DNA from: Streptomyces cirratus
GTDB lineage: Bacteria; Actinomycetota; Actinomycetes; Streptomycetales; Streptomycetaceae
NCBI RefSeq assembly: GCF_014650775.1
Contig: NZ_BMVP01000002.1
Coordinates: 372,001-436,000, forward strand
Length of the DNA: 64,000 nt
Direction of reading: 5' to 3'
Below are positions 60,694 through 64,000 of the stretch, one piece after another. The notes under the pieces are model-generated. The model did not search any database. It had not been told where the DNA came from and worked only from the letters and a program-made list of their open reading frames with translations. Position numbers and translations under genes: made by a program. The number at the start of each line of letters is the position of its first letter. The first letter of the stretch is position 1.

Positions 60694-61326
60694 GTGAGCT
60701 CCTCCTCTCCCCTCCCCACGCGCGTCGTCCTGCTGACCGGGCCCTCGGGCTCCGGCAAGTCCTCGCTCGCGGCCCGCTCGGGCCTGCCCGTGCTGCGCCT
60801 GGACGACTTCTACAAGGAGGGCGACGACCCCACGCTGCCCCTGGTGGAGGGCAGTTCCGACATCGACTGGGACTCGCCGCTGTCGTGGGACTCGGAGGCG
60901 GCGGTCGCCGCTATCGCGGAACTGTGTGCGGCGGGGCGTACCGAGGTGCCGGTGTACTCCATCGCGACGTCCTCGCGGACGGGGGCGGAGACGCTGGACA
61001 TCGCCCGGACGCCGCTGTTCATCGCGGAGGGGATCTTCGCGGCCGACATCGTGGCCCGGTGCCAGGAGCTGGGGCTGCTGGCGGACGCGATCTGCCTGCG
61101 GGGGCGGCCGTCGACGACGTTCCGCCGGCGGCTGGCGCGGGACCTGCGGGAGGGGCGGAAGTCCGTGCCGTTCCTGCTGCGCAGGGGCTGGCGGCTGATG
61201 CGGGCGGAGCGGGGCATCGTGGCCCGCCACGCGGCGCTCGGAGCGTATCCCTGCGGGCGCGACGAAGCCCTCGGCCGCCTGGCCGCCTCCGCGGCGGGCC
61301 GTCACCGCACCCCGACCCCGGCCTGA
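60694..61326 (+). CDS. Uridine kinase-like P-loop protein
   Basis: This 210-residue P-loop kinase has Walker A GPSGSGKSSL near residue 16 and LRLDDFYKEGDDPTLP near 34-49, the DDFY motif of uridine kinases. DIDWDSPLSWD, VPVYSIATSSRTG and LFIAEGIFAADIV follow. It would phosphorylate uridine or a related nucleoside with ATP/GTP, fitting the nucleoside salvage genes nearby. However, no CTACGCGCGTAG operator was found upstream. The start is GTG 60694. The gene is divergent from the small secreted protein gene. Confidence 0.85.
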   Translation: MSSSSPLPTRVVLLTGPSGSGKSSLAARSGLPVLRLDDFYKEGDDPTLPLVEGSSDIDWDSPLSWDSEAAVAAIAELCAAGRTEVPVYSIATSSRTGAETLDIARTPLFIAEGIFAADIVARCQELGLLADAICLRGRPSTTFRRRLARDLREGRKSVPFLLRRGWRLMRAERGIVARHAALGAYPCGRDEALGRLAASAAGRHRTPTPA

Positions 61327-61699
61327 CCCCCTCGCGGCTGCTCGCGGCGCCGACCCGGCCTCGCCGTCGGCCCACTGCCGTCTCGCCGGGTCATTTCCAG
61401 CCTCGCCGGCGTTTGAGGCGCGGGTCCGGGCAGAGCCCGGTGCCCGGCGGAGCCGGGTTCCCTGGGGCTCCGCCCCAGACCCCGCGCCTCAAACGCCGGC
61501 GGGGCCGGCTGTGTGCGGCGGGGGCTGGAGTCGCGCGGCGGGGTCGGAAATGGTCCGGCCGCGCCGCGAACGGCGGGCAGGCGCGCGGCGCGTGCGAAGA
61601 GGCGGGATCATGCGGACCCCCGACCGCTTGATCCCGCCTCTTCCCCCCGCGGCCCCGCCCTACCCCCGTAGGGCGGGCCCCCCGGCCCGATGGTCTTCG
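61327..61699. other. Intergenic stretch carrying a palindromic repeat; no gene
   Basis: The 373 bases between the uridine kinase gene and sigQ contain repeat copy B (61408-61497) and otherwise GC-rich sequence. A short inverted repeat, AGAGGCGGGATCATGCGG against TGATCCCGCCTCTTCC (about 61598-61645), could act as the sigQ terminator. Confidence 0.55.
61408..61497. repeat. 90-bp palindromic intergenic repeat, copy B
   Basis: This is the reverse complement of 6091-6180 with about two base differences over 90 bases, and it is itself an imperfect palindrome ending in GGCGTTTGAGGCG/CGCCTCAAACGCC. It lies downstream of the uridine kinase gene, again in a position where it could terminate transcription. 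Confidence 0.8.
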
Positions 61700-62392
61700 T
61701 CAGGCGACGAGTTCCCCGAAGGACTCCGCCTCGTCCCGGCCGAAGCTCAGGACGTCGTCCTCGCGCAGCCGCCGCAGCGACCGCCAGATGCTGGACTTGA
61801 CCGTGCCGACGCTGATGCCCAGGATCTCCGCGATCTCCGGGTCCGTGCGGCCCTCGTAGTACCGCAGCACCAGCATCGTCCGCTGCGGCTCCGGGATCCG
61901 GGTCAGCGCCTGCCACAGCACCGCCCGCAGCTCCGTACCCCGCATCGCGTCCGTGTCCGAGGCCGTCTCCGGCAGCTCCTCCGTCGGGTACTCGTTCAGC
62001 TTCCGCCGGCGCCACGCGCTGATGTGCAGGTTCGTCATCGTGCGCCGCAGGTACCCGCCGACCGCCGCCTTGTCGCTGATCCGGTCCCACGCCCGGTAGG
62101 TCGAGAACAGCGCGCTCTGCAGCAGGTCCTCCGCCTCGTACCGGTCGCCGGTGAGATGGAACGCCGTGGCGAAGAGCGCCGCCCTGCGTTCCTGCACGTA
62201 CGCCGTGAATTCCGCCTCCGAGGAGGAAGGAAGCCGCGGAGCGGGAACCGCCTGGTACGTGTTCGCGTCAATGGCTACAGGATGCGTCGGCCGCTGACGG
62301 GCGACCGTCGCCGTACGGACACCCGCCCGGCGGTTCGCATCGTGCAGCCGCGTGACGACCGCGCTGGTCGTGGTGCTGTGCAGCGTGTTCAT
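61700..62392 (-). CDS. sigQ: ECF sigma factor SigQ
   Basis: This 230-residue sigma factor has region 2, EFTAYVQERRAALFATAFHLTGDRYEAEDLLQSALFSTYRAWDRI (about 61-105), and region 4, LTRIPEPQRTMLVLRYYEGRTDPEIAEILGISVGTVKSSIWRSLRRL (about 163-209). An N-terminal extension of about 55 residues is basic and unstructured. It is divergent from afsQ1-afsQ2, the arrangement known in S. coelicolor, where sigQ is a target of AfsQ1 and antagonises it in antibiotic and developmental control. The name rests on this context and sequence. Confidence 0.92.
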   Translation of the reverse strand: MNTLHSTTTSAVVTRLHDANRRAGVRTATVARQRPTHPVAIDANTYQAVPAPRLPSSSEAEFTAYVQERRAALFATAFHLTGDRYEAEDLLQSALFSTYRAWDRISDKAAVGGYLRRTMTNLHISAWRRRKLNEYPTEELPETASDTDAMRGTELRAVLWQALTRIPEPQRTMLVLRYYEGRTDPEIAEILGISVGTVKSSIWRSLRRLREDDVLSFGRDEAESFGELVA

Positions 62393-62476
62393 CTCGCGCC
62401 CCCCGTCGTGGAGTCTGCTTCGGTCCGTCTGTGCTAGAAGCCTGCCCCCCCGACTTAACCGGGGTGTCCTGCGACT

Positions 62477-62492
62477 GTCACAGCCCTGTCAC
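62477..62492. promoter_or_regulatory. AfsQ1-type direct-repeat binding site
   Basis: GTCAC-N6-GTCAC fits the reported AfsQ1 consensus GTnAC-n6-GTnAC exactly. It lies in the divergent region, about 85 bp from the sigQ start and 71 bp from the afsQ1 start. Confidence 0.75.
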
Positions 62493-62562
62493 AGCGGCCC
62501 GCCGTCGCATCCGCGTACGACGGACGGTCGAGTCCCGACGGCCGATGGGACAGAATGAGCCC

Positions 62563-63240
62563 GTGCCTTTCCTGTTGCTGATCGAGGACGACGACGCCAT
62601 CCGCACGGCCCTCGAACTCTCCCTGTCACGCCAGGGCCACCGTGTGGCCACCGCGGCGACGGGCGAGGACGGCCTGAAACTGCTGCGCGAGCAGCGGCCG
62701 GACCTGATCGTGCTGGACGTGATGCTGCCCGGGATCGACGGCTTCGAGGTGTGCCGGCGGATCCGGCGCACCGACCAGCTGCCGATCATCTTGCTGACCG
62801 CGCGCAGCGACGACATCGACGTGGTCGTCGGGCTGGAGTCCGGAGCCGATGACTACGTTGTCAAACCCGTCCAGGGCCGGGTGCTCGACGCCCGGATCCG
62901 GGCCGTGCTGCGCCGCGGCGAACGCGAGGCCAGTGACTCCGCCGTGTTCGGGTCCCTGGTCATCGACCGCGCCGCCATGACGGTGACGAAGAACGGCGAG
63001 GACCTCCAACTCACCCCGACCGAGCTGCGCCTGCTGCTGGAGCTCAGCCGCAGGCCCGGCCAGGCACTTTCGCGGCAGCAGTTGCTGCGCCTGGTCTGGG
63101 AGCACGACTACCTCGGTGATTCGCGCCTCGTCGACGCCTGCGTGCAGCGGCTGCGCGCGAAGGTCGAGGAGGTCCCGTCCTCGCCCACGCTGATCCGTAC
63201 GGTCCGCGGCGTCGGCTACCGCCTGGATTCCCCGCAGTGA
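62563..63240 (+). CDS. afsQ1: Response regulator AfsQ1
   Basis: This 225-residue OmpR-family response regulator has the receiver domain LLLIEDDDAIRTALELSLSRQGH with phospho-acceptor D52 in LIVLDVMLPG, then LLTARSDD and VVKPV. A winged-helix DNA-binding domain follows (LTPTELRLLLELSRRPGQALSRQQLLRLVWEHDY...RLVDACVQRLRAKVE...RGVGYRL). Length and sequence match S. coelicolor AfsQ1, which regulates antibiotic synthesis in response to nitrogen/glutamate conditions. The start is GTG 62563. It overlaps afsQ2 by GTGA. Confidence 0.96.
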   Translation: MPFLLLIEDDDAIRTALELSLSRQGHRVATAATGEDGLKLLREQRPDLIVLDVMLPGIDGFEVCRRIRRTDQLPIILLTARSDDIDVVVGLESGADDYVVKPVQGRVLDARIRAVLRRGEREASDSAVFGSLVIDRAAMTVTKNGEDLQLTPTELRLLLELSRRPGQALSRQQLLRLVWEHDYLGDSRLVDACVQRLRAKVEEVPSSPTLIRTVRGVGYRLDSPQ

Positions 63241-64000
63241 CCAAGCAGTTCCCGGGGGGCCTGTTCGCGGGTCGGCGCTGGACCAGTCTGCGACTGCGGC
63301 TCCTCGTCGTGTTCGCCCTGGTCGCGCTGACGGCCGCCGTGTCCGCGTCGGGGATCGCCTACTGGCTCAACCGCGAGGCGGTGCTCACCCGTACCCAGGA
63401 CGCGGCCCTCGGCGACTTCCGCCAGGAGATGCAGAACCGGGCCGCGGCGCTGCCCGCCGATCCGACGCCCGAGGAGTTGCAGCGCACCGCCGAGCTGATG
63501 GCGGGCAGCAGCCCCGGGTACAGCGTGCTGCTGGTGGACGAGCTGAAAGACGGCCGCAAGGTGTTCGGCGCGGCCGGCCCCGACTCCTTCGGGCTGGCAG
63601 ACGTGCCGAAGTCCCTCCAGAACGCCGTGAACGACCGGCAGAAGACGACGGCCGCCAACGACGCCGAGTACCACATGTACTGGCAGCGGACGAAGCCGCG
63701 CGGCAACCCCTACCTGGTGGGCGGGACGCGGATCGTGGGCGGCGGCCCGACGGGCTACATGTACAAGTCGCTCGCACAGGAACGCGACGACCTCAACGCG
63801 CTCGGCTGGTCGCTGACCATCGCGACGGGTCTCGCGCTGCTCGGGTCGGCGCTGCTGGCGCAGGCCGCGGCCCGGACCGTGCTCAAGCCCGTACAACGCC
63901 TCGGCGACGCGGCGCGGCGGCTCGGGGAGGGCGAACTCGACCACCGGCTCGAGGTGTCGGGGACCGACGAACTCGCCGACCTGTCGCACACCTTCAACAA
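63237..64000 (+). CDS. afsQ2: Sensor histidine kinase AfsQ2 (partial, runs off the window)
   Basis: The first 254 residues of a sensor kinase are present. There is an N-terminal helix (LRLRLLVVFALVALTAAVSASGIAYWL) and an extracytoplasmic sensor region of about 140 residues (about 48-185). A second helix (LGWSLTIATGLALLGSALLAQAAA) leads to a HAMP domain, RTVLKPVQRLGDAARRLGEGELDHRLEVSGTDELADLSHTFN. The kinase core lies beyond the right edge. Its GTG start overlaps the afsQ1 stop by 4 bp, so the pair is translated together. Confidence 0.95.
   Translation, partial: MTKQFPGGLFAGRRWTSLRLRLLVVFALVALTAAVSASGIAYWLNREAVLTRTQDAALGDFRQEMQNRAAALPADPTPEELQRTAELMAGSSPGYSVLLVDELKDGRKVFGAAGPDSFGLADVPKSLQNAVNDRQKTTAANDAEYHMYWQRTKPRGNPYLVGGTRIVGGGPTGYMYKSLAQERDDLNALGWSLTIATGLALLGSALLAQAAARTVLKPVQRLGDAARRLGEGELDHRLEVSGTDELADLSHTFN

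Overview
The window is high-GC actinobacterial chromosome, almost certainly from a Streptomyces. Coding regions have very strong G/C bias at third codon positions, GTG starts are common, and neighbouring genes often overlap by ATGA or GTGA. Gene content includes the DUF397/XRE pair, a SCO4848-type membrane protein, sdhCDAB, and sigQ facing afsQ1-afsQ2. It resembles the chromosomal core around the afsQ/sdh/nucleoside-uptake segment of S. coelicolor. No phage, insertion sequence, CRISPR array, tRNA or rRNA was seen.

Layout. 1-0.87 kb is a gene-free, roughly 850-bp imperfect palindrome built from 46-bp repeats. 0.9-4.5 kb holds a DMT permease, a short YgiB-like lipoprotein with a glutathionylspermidine-synthase-like ATP-grasp enzyme, and ornithine aminotransferase. 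4.6-9.2 kb holds glyA behind a ZTP-type riboswitch, trpS, a 2H phosphodiesterase and a BrkB-like membrane protein. 9.2-16 kb holds a D,D-carboxypeptidase, a metallophosphoesterase, an orphan solute-binding protein and a TetR operon with paired TTGAAC-GTTCAA operators. 16-24.7 kb holds an XRE/DUF397 pair, a Uma2 nuclease-fold protein, succinate dehydrogenase, OHCU decarboxylase and an ECF sigma factor with a membrane partner. 24.7-28.1 kb holds an L,D-transpeptidase, an acyl-CoA mutase large subunit and a LysE exporter.

28.1-34.9 kb is a compact nonulosonic-acid (sialic acid/Kdn type) surface-glycan cluster of three putative glycosyltransferases, a polysialyltransferase-like protein and a single reading frame that joins the cytidylyltransferase (NeuA) to the synthase (NeuB).

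36.5-60.1 kb holds a dispersed deoxyribonucleoside catabolic system. A BMP-type ABC importer feeds cytidine deaminase, thymidine phosphorylase, adenosine deaminase and DERA (deoC), followed by two aldehyde dehydrogenase family genes that could remove the acetaldehyde made by DERA. The same palindrome, CTACGCGCGTAG or a close variant, lies upstream of five of these units, so they look like one regulon under an unidentified regulator. Interspersed are an L,D-transpeptidase, MFS and LysR genes, a cupin, an alpha/beta hydrolase, and a class F sortase next to its probable substrate. The window ends in sigQ / afsQ1-afsQ2, with a direct-repeat AfsQ1-type box between the divergent genes; afsQ2 runs off the right edge.

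Starts are inferred from ribosome-binding sites and overlaps. Functions come from motifs recognised by eye, without database searches.
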